Below are positions 7,005-14,020 of a stretch of DNA of 18,646 nt, one piece after another. The stretch covers positions 1 to 18,646 of the forward strand of contig CAYWGR010000110.1 in assembly GCA_964458015.1 (NCBI GenBank), in the 5' to 3' direction. The notes under the pieces were generated by a model. That model was not told the origin of the DNA, searched no databases, and saw only the letters and a program-made list of their open reading frames with translations. Position numbers and translations under genes: made by a program. The stretch is from CAYWGR01 sp964458015 (GTDB lineage Bacteria > Planctomycetota > Planctomycetia > Pirellulales > Thermoguttaceae). Numbering within the stretch: the first letter of the stretch is position 1; every line of letters starts with the position of its first letter.

Positions 7005-7970
7005 TCACTTGGTTTGTGCGTTGATTTTAAGGAAGGTCTTTCCCGTAGGGAAGCGTTCCTTGTAAAAATCTTTCATCAGACCGGGATACATGGCCACGCG
7101 CACGCTGCCCCAGGTGGCTTGGTCGCCGGTTGCGTAGTAGAGATAGGTGTTGCCGTTCCACTCGAACAGATCGACATCCGAGTTGTTGACGCCTTCACCC
7201 GGACTCGCTTCGAGAATCGGATTTGTGGGGCTCAATTCCCAAACGGCTAAGTCCTTGGATCGCGCTAGGAACGACACCCAACCGTTGTGGCCGGGGACGG
7301 CCGCGTGGAGATAGATGACGTAGTAATAAGGTGCGAAGTAGCGGATCACCGGGCAGGCGCTGTATTCATTTTTCTCGCCCGTGAAAGTCAAACCGGGAAT
7401 TTTTTCCCATTTCGACAAATCCTTCGACCGGGCGAACTTGAAACAGAATGTGACCGGTTTGTTCGACTCGTAGGCCATCACATAACCTTGATCGTCACGG
7501 CATACCGAGCAGTTGAACAGGTGTTCGTCACCTTCCAGAGGAATCGCCAGTTCGCGTTTCCATGTCTTCAGATCGGTGGATGTGAAGTGGTAGATGCTTT
7601 TGAACCAATCGCGGTTCGTGCCTTCGCTGGCAAAAACGTGCAATTCCTTCCCGTTGACGAAAGCGTTGACGAACGAATGCCCTTCGCCGAATCGCGCGAC
7701 TTCCTTGCCGGTGCAAAGGTCCATTAGGTACAAGTACATGCTTTTCGTGTAGGCATCGGTGTTGTTCTTCGTGTCGTCGCGATGGTTGAGCGCCAATAAG
7801 GTTTGGTTGTTGAAGACGAAGGGTGTGTTTTCCATGGCCGAACCGAAGTTGACCGGCAGTTTGGTCAGCGGTTTTACGGGCTCTTCCGCGGCGGCGACCG
7901 TCGCGAGCAATAACATGCCTAGGAAAATCGAGCAGCCAATGCCTGGGCGACTGGTAAAGGTGTATGCCAT
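7005..7970 (-). CDS. Secreted five-bladed propeller, glycosidase-like protein
   Basis: The 321-residue product starts MAYTFTSRPG and has a signal peptide (hydrophobic core GCSIFLGMLLLATVAA, cleavage near AAA-EEP). The mature part has repeated elements seen in GH43/GH32-type five-bladed propellers: YHFTSTDLKTWKRE, FARSKDLSKWEKIPG, FLARSKDLAVWELSPTNP and NNSDVDLFEWNGNTYLYYATGD. The S-x-DL-x-x-W signature and the acidic SDVDLFEW motif fit a carbohydrate-active enzyme or binder acting outside the cytoplasm, but the catalytic acids cannot be assigned and no GH number is claimed. A frame open up to 8042 exists; ATG 7970 was chosen because the signal peptide follows at once and AGGAGA lies 6 bases upstream. 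The upstream beta-helix gene ends 87 bases before it and the YhcH-like gene starts 12 bases after it. Confidence 0.75.
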   Translation of the reverse strand: MAYTFTSRPGIGCSIFLGMLLLATVAAAEEPVKPLTKLPVNFGSAMENTPFVFNNQTLLALNHRDDTKNNTDAYTKSMYLYLMDLCTGKEVARFGEGHSFVNAFVNGKELHVFASEGTNRDWFKSIYHFTSTDLKTWKRELAIPLEGDEHLFNCSVCRDDQGYVMAYESNKPVTFCFKFARSKDLSKWEKIPGLTFTGEKNEYSACPVIRYFAPYYYVIYLHAAVPGHNGWVSFLARSKDLAVWELSPTNPILEASPGEGVNNSDVDLFEWNGNTYLYYATGDQATWGSVRVAMYPGLMKDFYKERFPTGKTFLKINAQTK

Positions 7971-8030
7971 TTGTCTTCTCCTGTCTAATTGGGGCGTGTG
8001 TTGCCGGTCGTGAATGTTGGAAACGAGCCT

Positions 8031-8047
8031 TCTCGATAGCATCGAGA
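8031..8047 (-). repeat. Short hairpin between the beta-helix and propeller genes
   Basis: TCTCGAT (8031-8037), a 3-base loop AGC and ATCGAGA (8041-8047) form a perfect 7-bp stem, extendable by a G-T and a C-G pair. It starts 10 bases after the stop of the beta-helix gene. No T-run follows on the minus strand, so it is more likely an mRNA-stabilising or partial-attenuation hairpin than a full terminator. Confidence 0.5.
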
Positions 8048-8057
8048 GGAAAGCAAG

Positions 8058-10394
8058 TTAAGGTGCTTCCGGGGGCTGGATCGAGTCGAACAAGGTGACG
8101 GGCCACAGTTTTACAGCTTCAAATCCCTTCGGCACTTGTTGTTGGAACTGCACATAGGCCTGGACTCTGCCTTTGAGTGTGTAGGACATATCGTCGCCCT
8201 GCAACGCGCCGAAAACCTTGTAGCCCATCAACATGCTGTTTTCCAGTTCCACGAGGACTTGCTTGCCGTGCTTGCAGCCGCTGCAAAGGATGCCCGAGGA
8301 AGGCGTGCCTTGCGGTTGGGAAAAATTCAGCACGATCAAACGGCAGTCTTTGAATTGAACGCGAGTATTCAATTCATCCACGCCGGGATAGCCGGCTTGC
8401 AGGGCGTTGTCGAGGCCCACGATCGTGCAGTCCTCGAACGTGGCATGGGGGCAATCGGGCATGGCCGAACTTTCGCCGCGAACATAGACGCCTCCGGCAT
8501 CGCCCCACCAGTCAAGATTCATGAAATGGCACTGGCGGAACAAGACCGGTTCGTTTTTTCTAGGCGTATGGGCCATGACGCAAGCGCCGGCAAAACGGCC
8601 GATGCCGACGCAATTGTCCACGACTGCCGAAAATTCCACGCCTTTCCGACAGGTCATATCCCAGCCAATGCCGCCCTCGCTGCCGGTCGAATAGAGATTT
8701 CGGTAGACCCAGCGGTCCCAAATCGCGCCGGAATATTCAGGATCGCAGCGCCAGGGGCCCCACCAATCGACGCACTTCAAACCTGTTTCCGGCAGATCCG
8801 ACTTGATGATCTTGAACGAGGGATTGCCCGTCGAACGCTTAGGATCGGTTCGAACCGCTACCCCGGGACAGCCGGAGTCGATTATGACCCAGCCGGAAGC
8901 GCCGGAGCCAAGCCGGCCGTCACTATCGCCCAGCAGGAGATTATAAGCTCCCGCGGCGCCTTGGTGTGCGGGATAAAGATTTGCCTCGGCATAAGTATCG
9001 GGACGGACAATGATGCGATGGCCTCCGAGTGTATCGGGCACCGCCGACAAAGCCGCCTGAATCGTATGAAACGCCTTGGCCCAACTGCGGCCGTCGGTGT
9101 TGTCGCCCAGTTTTGAAACGTAAAGCGTGATACCTTTATGGCCTACATAGTTCGGGGCGGACGGGTCGGCGGCTACGGGGACTGGCGCAGCACGTTTTGG
9201 TTCCTTGGCCGCCGACAGGGCATTTGCCGGCAAACGGGGATTGAGTGAACGAAATTCTTTTACAGGCCAAAGTCCTTGACGCGAGAACTCCTTGGGGGTT
9301 GGCTGTTGGAATTGAACATAGGCTTGTACTTTGCCTTTAATGGTGTAGGAAATATCGCCGGTTCCTTTGCCTTCCACCTTATTGATGGCTGTGCATGGTT
9401 GACCGAATAGTTTATAGCCCATCAGGAAACAGTCCTCGAAGTCGATATGGACCTGTTTCGGATCGGTGATCATGCTGGAGATAATGCCTGACGAAGGCTT
9501 GCCGACCGGCTGTGAAAAATTCAAGGTCAACAACCGGCAATCCTTCATTTTCATGCGGATATATTTACTGGGAAAGAGGATTTGCACGGCATTATCAGGG
9601 CCCACGAAGGTGCAATCTTCGCAGATCAAGTCGGGATATTCAGGCATGGCGGTGTTATAAGAGCCGACGCCAAGTCCGCCTGCATCGCCCCACCAATCCA
9701 ACGACATCATAAAGCATCGACGGAAAACGCTGGGCTCCTTGGGGCGGACAACGTCATAGCCGAACCCTCCGCCGAAGGCGCGGCCGATGCTGACGCAGTC
9801 TTCCATGATGACCGTGAAGCCTTGGCCGCTTTTATCGGTGAGATCCCAAAACCAGCCGGCATCGCTGCCGCTGGTATAGAGGTTTCGCAAAATCCAACGG
9901 TCCCAGTTGATGCTGGAAAACGTCGGCGCCGTGTGTTCGGCCGACCAGCCTTTTGTCGTGGCGCGGATGGTCGACCACCAGTCGTAGCTTTTGAAGCCCC
10001 GTGCGGGATCGCCGGCGTCGACGATGATTCGACCGGTTGCGTCAGAGCCCAGGCGGCCGTCTACATCGCCCACCAATTGGTTGTAAGCGCCCTCGGCCCC
10101 TTTGTGGTTGGTATACAGATTCGCTTCAACATAGGTGTCGGGACGAACGACGATCGTATGTCCGCCGAGATCGTCAGGCACGGCCAATAACGCGGCCTGG
10201 ATCGTGTGAAAACCATTGCTCCAACTCCGGCCATCCGAGTTGTCGCCCAGCTTGGAGACGTAGAGCGTTATCCCTTTCCGCCCTGCGGCCTTCGCGGCAG
10301 ACTCAGCGGCAACCGATGTCTGAGTAGCAAGGAAAGCAGCCAAGCCTAGAACGAAAAACAAGCCAACGCAAAGCGGAAAGAAATTCTTATGCAT
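8058..10394 (-). CDS. Secreted, internally duplicated right-handed beta-helix protein
   Basis: The 778-residue product has a signal peptide (MHKNFFPLCVGLFFVLGLAAF, cleavage near VAA-ES) and then two copies of a domain of about 360 residues. Copy 1 starts at KGITLYVSKLGDNSDGRSW (residue 40) and copy 2 at KGITLYVSKLGDNTDGRSW (residue 420), joined by a Pro/Ala-rich linker. Each copy has FHTIQAAL.AVPD.LGGH, IVVRPDTY.EANLY, DWWGDAGG, the CTFVG/CTIVG element, LNFSQP.G.PSSGI and ends AYVQFQQ..P. The TIQAAL...IVVRPDTY start is that of Pel-like right-handed beta-helices, which in bacteria bind or cleave polysaccharides. No catalytic residues can be named, and the family is unrecognised. The start at 10394 is fixed by AGGAGG 6 bases upstream; a frame open to 10451 lacks that support. 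Co-expression with the propeller and YhcH-like genes is likely. Confidence 0.82.
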   Translation of the reverse strand: MHKNFFPLCVGLFFVLGLAAFLATQTSVAAESAAKAAGRKGITLYVSKLGDNSDGRSWSNGFHTIQAALLAVPDDLGGHTIVVRPDTYVEANLYTNHKGAEGAYNQLVGDVDGRLGSDATGRIIVDAGDPARGFKSYDWWSTIRATTKGWSAEHTAPTFSSINWDRWILRNLYTSGSDAGWFWDLTDKSGQGFTVIMEDCVSIGRAFGGGFGYDVVRPKEPSVFRRCFMMSLDWWGDAGGLGVGSYNTAMPEYPDLICEDCTFVGPDNAVQILFPSKYIRMKMKDCRLLTLNFSQPVGKPSSGIISSMITDPKQVHIDFEDCFLMGYKLFGQPCTAINKVEGKGTGDISYTIKGKVQAYVQFQQPTPKEFSRQGLWPVKEFRSLNPRLPANALSAAKEPKRAAPVPVAADPSAPNYVGHKGITLYVSKLGDNTDGRSWAKAFHTIQAALSAVPDTLGGHRIIVRPDTYAEANLYPAHQGAAGAYNLLLGDSDGRLGSGASGWVIIDSGCPGVAVRTDPKRSTGNPSFKIIKSDLPETGLKCVDWWGPWRCDPEYSGAIWDRWVYRNLYSTGSEGGIGWDMTCRKGVEFSAVVDNCVGIGRFAGACVMAHTPRKNEPVLFRQCHFMNLDWWGDAGGVYVRGESSAMPDCPHATFEDCTIVGLDNALQAGYPGVDELNTRVQFKDCRLIVLNFSQPQGTPSSGILCSGCKHGKQVLVELENSMLMGYKVFGALQGDDMSYTLKGRVQAYVQFQQQVPKGFEAVKLWPVTLFDSIQPPEAP
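8061..10277 (-). repeat. Tandem intragenic duplication, two beta-helix domains
   Basis: Codons 40 to about 386 (bases 10277-9240) and codons 420 to 778 (9137-8061) encode the same domain at a period of 380 residues. The first 90 residues of the copies are nearly alike, with identical opening KGITLYVSKLGDN. Copy 2 carries a longer, Cys-richer stretch near residues 500-560 (GVAVRTDPKRSTG to DWWGPWRCDPEYSG). The copies have diverged enough in DNA to be old. Confidence 0.85.
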
Positions 10395-10458
10395 GATGAA
10401 CCTCCTGGCAGGTAAGGAAGGAAATGCGACTAATAGGCATGGGGGTGGCAATGATCAT

Positions 10459-10487
10459 AATATAAGACAAAAGAGGATGGCAGGCAA
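10459..10487 (-). promoter_or_regulatory. Candidate sigma70-like promoter of the beta-helix operon
   Basis: Read on the minus strand, TTGCCT (10487-10482), a 17-base spacer and TATATT (10464-10459) lie 65 bases upstream of the beta-helix start codon. The -35 hexamer and spacing equal those proposed for the feo operon. The motif is seen; its use is inferred. Confidence 0.45.
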
Positions 10488-10506
10488 TTCCCCCCGCTAT
10501 CGTGCA

Positions 10507-10521
10507 GATAAATTTTTTATC
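10507..10521 (-). terminator. AT-rich hairpin after nrfA, possible weak terminator
   Basis: GATAAA (10507-10512) and TTTATC (10516-10521) form a short symmetric stem 9 bases after the nrfA stop. It is purely A/T apart from the ends and has no separate T-run beyond the stem. It may instead be chance A/T sequence near the promoter of the next operon. Confidence 0.25.
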
Positions 10522-10530
10522 CGTAAGCAG

Positions 10531-11949
10531 TTAGCGTAGCTGGAGCGGGGTGGGCCGGCCTTCGACGAAGGGTTGGATCACGGCCTGGGCTTTCTCTTTT
10601 GTGCTGAAATCGGGATAAGCGACCGGCTGACTGACGCCGTGCTTGGCGAGGATTCGGGCACATTCGATGCGGCATTGGCCGGCCAAGTCGATCGAGGCAG
10701 CCAAGATACGCACGCACTCCTCGGGCGCATGGAAGCCCATGCCGTTGTTGGCGGCCACATAATCCCATCGCAATTGTGCCCCGCGCACCAGTTTGCGCAC
10801 ACCGGCCAGATCGGCATCCTTGGCTCCCGCTTGGGCGGCGGCGGCAATGTCGAAATGCGCCAGGGCCAACATGTTCTCGGCACGGCCGCGCGATTCGTGG
10901 ACCTTGTCTTGGATCCCTTCGACACGGGCGCGAATCTCCGACTCGCTCCAACGATGACATACGGCGCAGGAGTTGGCGATGTTCAACAGCGGGCTTTGCA
11001 GATGATGATCGGTGAACTTGACGCCGCCCTCGGTGTGGTAGGGCATGTGGCAGTCGGCGCAGGCGATGTCGCGGTAAGCGTGAATGCCCGCGTTATAGAC
11101 CTCGTAATCGGGATGCTGAAGCTTGATCATTCGGGTTTTGCTGATGGCGTGCGTCCAATCCGAAAAATCGGCGGCGTCATAATACTGCTCCATCTGTTCC
11201 GGCGAGGCGCCTCGTGTGGATCCTTTGTCCCACGGGAAGGTAAGATAGTTGCCTTTGCCCTTGAAATAGTATTCCACATGGCACTGGGCGCAAACCAATG
11301 TGCGCATTTCCTGGTGCGAAGCCTGATCAATGTCTTTGCCTTGCCGCTGGAAGGCCTCGCGCAAGGCGGGCCGGGTAATGCGCAGCCGCATTGTGTTCGG
11401 CTCGTGACAATCGAGGCAGCCGATCGGATGGGTGATTTCCGATTTCAGATCGGCGAATTTGCCGCTATAGAATTTTTCGGGCCCCATGGAATGCATCAGT
11501 CGCGGCACGTCGGGGCTTTTGCACGTCCAGCAGGTGGCCGGCGTTTTCTCGTTGATCCGTTTCGTGGCCGTCACGTCTTCCACGGCATGGATATGCCCCC
11601 GGGCTTGGCGATAGTCTTTGGCGAACGCATAACCGGCAAACAGAATCACATTGGCCGGCGTAGCGGCAAGATAATCGCGTTGCGTGGCTCCGCCATATTT
11701 CGTTTCCTTCGTCGAATCGAGCATTTTCTTGTAGGACTCGTATTCGCGGGGATAGTTTTCGCCCCACTTGGCGCTGTCCGTTTCCCAGGGACCGATTTCG
11801 CGCAGGGGCAACTGCCGCCGGGCTTCTTCGCGACGCTCTAGGATCGAAGAGGCCAACAACCCGAGCAAAAACGTGGCGACTAACGCAGCTAAACAGAGCA
11901 TCCAACCGCGCCAAGCCGGCGGCTGGGAGCCGTTTTTTTCCGTATTCAT
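10531..11949 (-). CDS. nrfA: Cytochrome c552, ammonia-forming nitrite reductase
   Basis: NrfA is the pentahaem periplasmic enzyme that reduces nitrite to ammonium with six electrons. The 472-residue product shows the diagnostic catalytic haem motif CWTCK (140-144, lysine as ligand) and four ordinary motifs: CLDCH (178-182), CAQCH (220-224), CADCH (297-301) and CAVCH (328-332). Active-site residues are present by alignment to known NrfA: Arg117 in RGHIHAVED, Tyr227 in CHVEYYF and His279 in KLQHPDYE, where Lys276 and Gln278 bind calcium. The N-terminus has an uncleaved-looking signal or anchor (GWMLCLAALVATFLLGLLA, 15-33) followed by a basic stretch. The gene starts at ATG 11949, whose ATGA overlaps the nrfH stop, the classic coupling of the NrfHA complex. 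The long plus-strand frame opposite it (10573-11841) is a shadow. Confidence 0.97.
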   Translation of the reverse strand: MNTEKNGSQPPAWRGWMLCLAALVATFLLGLLASSILERREEARRQLPLREIGPWETDSAKWGENYPREYESYKKMLDSTKETKYGGATQRDYLAATPANVILFAGYAFAKDYRQARGHIHAVEDVTATKRINEKTPATCWTCKSPDVPRLMHSMGPEKFYSGKFADLKSEITHPIGCLDCHEPNTMRLRITRPALREAFQRQGKDIDQASHQEMRTLVCAQCHVEYYFKGKGNYLTFPWDKGSTRGASPEQMEQYYDAADFSDWTHAISKTRMIKLQHPDYEVYNAGIHAYRDIACADCHMPYHTEGGVKFTDHHLQSPLLNIANSCAVCHRWSESEIRARVEGIQDKVHESRGRAENMLALAHFDIAAAAQAGAKDADLAGVRKLVRGAQLRWDYVAANNGMGFHAPEECVRILAASIDLAGQCRIECARILAKHGVSQPVAYPDFSTKEKAQAVIQPFVEGRPTPLQLR

Positions 11950-12563
11950 GGTTCATTCCTTTGTGGATGCTTGATGGTTCGTCCGCCGATGGTCGGCTGT
12001 TGGAAGGGGTCGGAAACAGCCGGCAATCGCGGCAGAAAAACATCGGGCGCGGTCGAAAGACTTCGCACCGAGCCGTGGGGCACTTCTCGATGGCATTGCC
12101 AACAACGCAGATCGCCCTGTTGATGCACGGCCGGGGCCACGTCGGCAATTACCTGGGCATGGCATCGCCGACAGTTGTCTTCGACCACGGGAACCGCGCC
12201 GGCGGAAAGTCGGATGGCTTGCGGTTCCCAACGCATCGTGAAAACCGTGGCGTGCCAAAGGCCGTCTTTGGCGGCGAAGGTATATTCTGCGGCCAACGAT
12301 GTATGCGGCACGTGGCAATCGTGGCAAGAGGCCACGCGAGCGTGGCTGCTGTGTTGCCACGAGACATATTCCGTGGCCATGACGTGGCAGTTCATGCAGG
12401 TTTCCGAGTCATCGCCCAAATAGGAGACGGCCCTGGAGATGTGCAAAACGAAGAGTCCTAGGCCGGCTGTGATGCCCAATAAGAAGAACGCGAGAGGCCG
12501 CCAAGGGGGTGCGAGAAATCGCAACCCCGCCGCGCGACCGGCGATTCTCCACACTGAGATCAT
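11946..12563 (-). CDS. nrfH: NrfH, tetrahaem menaquinol dehydrogenase subunit
   Basis: NrfH is the membrane-anchored NapC/NirT-type cytochrome that takes electrons from menaquinol and gives them to NrfA. The 205-residue product has one membrane helix (about 24-44, LAFFLLGITAGLGLFVL) and four haem motifs: CMNCH (56-60, followed by VM with the Met ligand of haem 1), CHDCH (80-84), CRRCH (131-135) and CWQCH (154-158). AKDGLWHATVFT (98-109) is the conserved quinone-site region with the family Asp. The extended tail after haem 4 (about 45 residues) is longer than in classical NrfH and is low in recognisable features. ATG 12563 is preceded by AAGGA about 8 bases upstream. No haem-lyase or maturation genes are in the window. 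Confidence 0.95.
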   Translation of the reverse strand: MISVWRIAGRAAGLRFLAPPWRPLAFFLLGITAGLGLFVLHISRAVSYLGDDSETCMNCHVMATEYVSWQHSSHARVASCHDCHVPHTSLAAEYTFAAKDGLWHATVFTMRWEPQAIRLSAGAVPVVEDNCRRCHAQVIADVAPAVHQQGDLRCWQCHREVPHGSVRSLSTAPDVFLPRLPAVSDPFQQPTIGGRTIKHPQRNEP

Positions 12564-12630
12564 GCGGCAATCCTTACCAGAGAAGAGAAGGCTCTATACG
12601 AATCCAAAGCGAACGATTCGTTTACAAAAC

Positions 12631-12665
12631 AGCAATGTTACTGAACGCTAAGCAATAACACTGCT
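12631..12665. repeat. Inverted repeat upstream of nrfH, candidate operator
   Basis: AGCAATGTTA (12631-12640) and TAACACTGCT (12656-12665) are inverted repeats matching at 9 of 10 positions, separated by 15 bases. The left arm begins 68 bases upstream of the nrfH start, a position suited to an activator or repressor of nrfHA. The match is seen; a regulatory role is inferred. Confidence 0.45.
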
Positions 12666-12781
12666 TCTGCATTTCGCGTGTGTGAGCAATACGTTATGAA
12701 GATCGGATCCATCTGCCCCCCAAAACGGTCGCTCATCGAGCATTGTGGGCACTTTGCTAAAAATGTCAATGGGTATTAGAG

Positions 12782-12811
12782 TTGACAAAGACGATGTCTA
12801 TGTCGGATAAT
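12782..12811 (+). promoter_or_regulatory. Sigma70-like promoter before the DUF362 gene
   Basis: TTGACA (12782-12787, perfect -35), an 18-base spacer and GATAAT (12806-12811) form the best promoter in the region. Transcription would start near 12818 and give an unusually long leader of about 190 bases before ATG 13007. Confidence 0.55.
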
Positions 12812-12833
12812 GCGTACATTAAGAAACCACCCT

Positions 12834-12905
12834 GGCATGACCGCGTTTGATTTGGATTTTCCGGGGCATTCTTGAATTATTTCAGGTTTTCCCGCTGGTC
12901 ATGCC
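12834..12905 (+). ncRNA. Candidate structured 5' leader of the DUF362 gene
   Basis: GGCATGACCGCG (12834-12845) pairs with a matching arm ending GGTCATGCC (12893-12905), a 12-bp stem with one bulged T. Inside lies a hairpin CTTGAA-TTAT-TTCAGG (12871-12886). The element begins about 15 bases after the predicted transcription start and ends 100 bases before the gene. This closed layout suits a cis-acting RNA such as a riboswitch or protein-binding leader. I do not recognise a known riboswitch class, and a DNA operator is the alternative. The pairing is seen; the function is inferred. Confidence 0.4.
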
Positions 12906-13006
12906 CCCGCCTGTTGCTCGATATCGGATTCCACATCCGTAGTTCACAATCTTTCCATCCAACCGTAGTCGTCGTAAAATACCATTGACACGACAGGGAG
13001 AATTTT

Positions 13007-13933
13007 ATGGATCGCAGAGAGTTTTTAGAACAAGTTGCGGCATGGTCCGCCGGCGTCTGCCTTGCCACGCCCGTTTTCGATGTCAATTCCATCATGGCAG
13101 CCGACGCCAAACCGTCGAAGAAGCCGCTTTTGGTCGTTGGCACCGACGACAAGAAGGATTATGCCGAACTAGTCAGTCGTGTGATGAAGCCCTTGGGGGG
13201 CATCGCGGCGTTCGTTAAAAAGGGCGACCGCGTCGTGGTCAAGCCGAACATGGCTTGGGATCGCACGCCGGAGCAGGCTGCCAATACTCACCCAATTGTG
13301 ATTAAGACCATCGTTCAGCAGTGTTTGGAAGCCGGCGCGAAGCGGGTGCTGGTATTCGACCGCACATGCAACGACGCCCGGCGTTCGTATGCCAAGAGCG
13401 GCATTCAGGCCGCCGTCGAGTCGATCGACGATTCGCGGGTGCAGTGCATCTTCCCGGACGACAAAAAATATATTCCCGTCAAGATCGATAATGCAAAATC
13501 GATCAAAGAATTCGAGTTCTACAAGGACGCCCTGGAGACCGACTGCTATATCAACGTGCCGATCGCCAAGCATCATTGTTTGGCCAAGCTCACGATCGGT
13601 TTGAAGAACGTGATGGGCGTCATCGGCGGCAATCGCGGTGAAATTCACAAGGATATGGACCAACGCATCGCCGACTTGAATTTGGTGGTGCGGCCCAAGC
13701 TGACGATCGTTGATGCGACGCGCATCTTGTTGCGCAACGGTCCCACGGGCGGCAATATCGCCGACGTAAAGGTTCTCGACACATTGATCGCTTCGGCCGA
13801 TCCTGTGGCCGCCGACGCTTTTGCCACGACGTTGTTCGGCATGAAGCCCTCGGATCTCGGCTCGACCGTGGCCGGCGCGAAATTGGGCTTGGGGGAAATG
13901 GATCTGTCGAAGGTCCAGATCGTCAAGGCATAA
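13007..13933 (+). CDS. Tat-exported DUF362 protein
   Basis: The 308-residue product belongs to the DUF362 family, often found with ferredoxin-like proteins in anaerobes; its biochemical role is unknown. The N-terminus MDRREFLEQVAAWSAGVCLA has the RRxFL twin-arginine motif (residues 3-7) followed by a hydrophobic core, so export in folded form by Tat is likely. Family features are VVVKPNMAWDR (KPN 79-81), INVPIAKHH, GLKNVMGVIGGNRGEIHKDMDQRIADL, LTIVDATR and ASADPVAADAFATTLFG. No iron-sulfur motif is present in this protein, unlike the DUF362-ferredoxin fusions, and the gene that follows encodes the polyferredoxin. Start ATG 13007 has GGGAG 6 bases upstream. An intrinsic terminator stands right after the gene, so the downstream gene may be reached only by readthrough or have its own promoter. 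Confidence 0.88.
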   Translation: MDRREFLEQVAAWSAGVCLATPVFDVNSIMAADAKPSKKPLLVVGTDDKKDYAELVSRVMKPLGGIAAFVKKGDRVVVKPNMAWDRTPEQAANTHPIVIKTIVQQCLEAGAKRVLVFDRTCNDARRSYAKSGIQAAVESIDDSRVQCIFPDDKKYIPVKIDNAKSIKEFEFYKDALETDCYINVPIAKHHCLAKLTIGLKNVMGVIGGNRGEIHKDMDQRIADLNLVVRPKLTIVDATRILLRNGPTGGNIADVKVLDTLIASADPVAADAFATTLFGMKPSDLGSTVAGAKLGLGEMDLSKVQIVKA

Positions 13934-13955
13934 GTGATTGCCGAGCAATGGAATT

Positions 13956-13995
13956 TCGTGAAGCGGGGCGATTAACCCCGCTTCATGATTTTTTT
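13956..13995 (+). terminator. Strong intrinsic terminator after the DUF362 gene
   Basis: The stem core GAAGCGGGG (13960-13968) pairs with CCCCGCTTC (13976-13984) around a 7-base loop. It extends by four more pairs (one G-T wobble) to 13956/13988, and seven T follow (13989-13995). This is a textbook Rho-independent terminator 23 bases after the stop. Its right arm contains the ATG at 13985, which argues against that codon as start of the next gene. Confidence 0.88.
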
Positions 13996-14020
13996 ATTCC
14001 GTTCGTTTTCGAGTATTTTC

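Larger units (their letters stand above)
12564..13006. promoter_or_regulatory. Divergent regulatory region between nrfH and the DUF362 gene
   Basis: This 443-base stretch has no convincing gene. From the nrfH side it holds a small palindrome AACGA-T-TCGTT (12612-12622) and a longer inverted repeat (12631-12665); further right are a plus-strand promoter (12782-12811) and a structured leader (12834-12905). The ribosome-binding site GGGAG (12996-13000) precedes the DUF362 start. No clear FNR, NarL or NsrR box was recognised, although the adjacent genes would suggest one. No convincing minus-strand promoter for nrfH was found by eye. Confidence 0.7.

Noticed and set aside
8136..9116. 326-codon open frame on the plus strand opposite the beta-helix gene
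   Set aside because: A shadow of the real gene, which has a signal peptide, a strong ribosome-binding site and two matching domains.
10573..11841. 422-codon open frame on the plus strand opposite nrfA
   Set aside because: It lies wholly within nrfA on the other strand, shows no family signature, and nrfA has all five haem motifs.
12985..12990. Second TTGACA close to the DUF362 start
   Set aside because: The start codon is 17 bases downstream and no -10 box is possible before it.
13169..13948. 259-codon open frame opposite the DUF362 gene
   Set aside because: Composition is His/Arg/Asp-rich as expected of an antisense frame, and DUF362 motifs on the plus strand are convincing.
13985..14020. 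Upstream ATG for the polyferredoxin
   Set aside because: The codon is part of the right arm of a strong intrinsic terminator.
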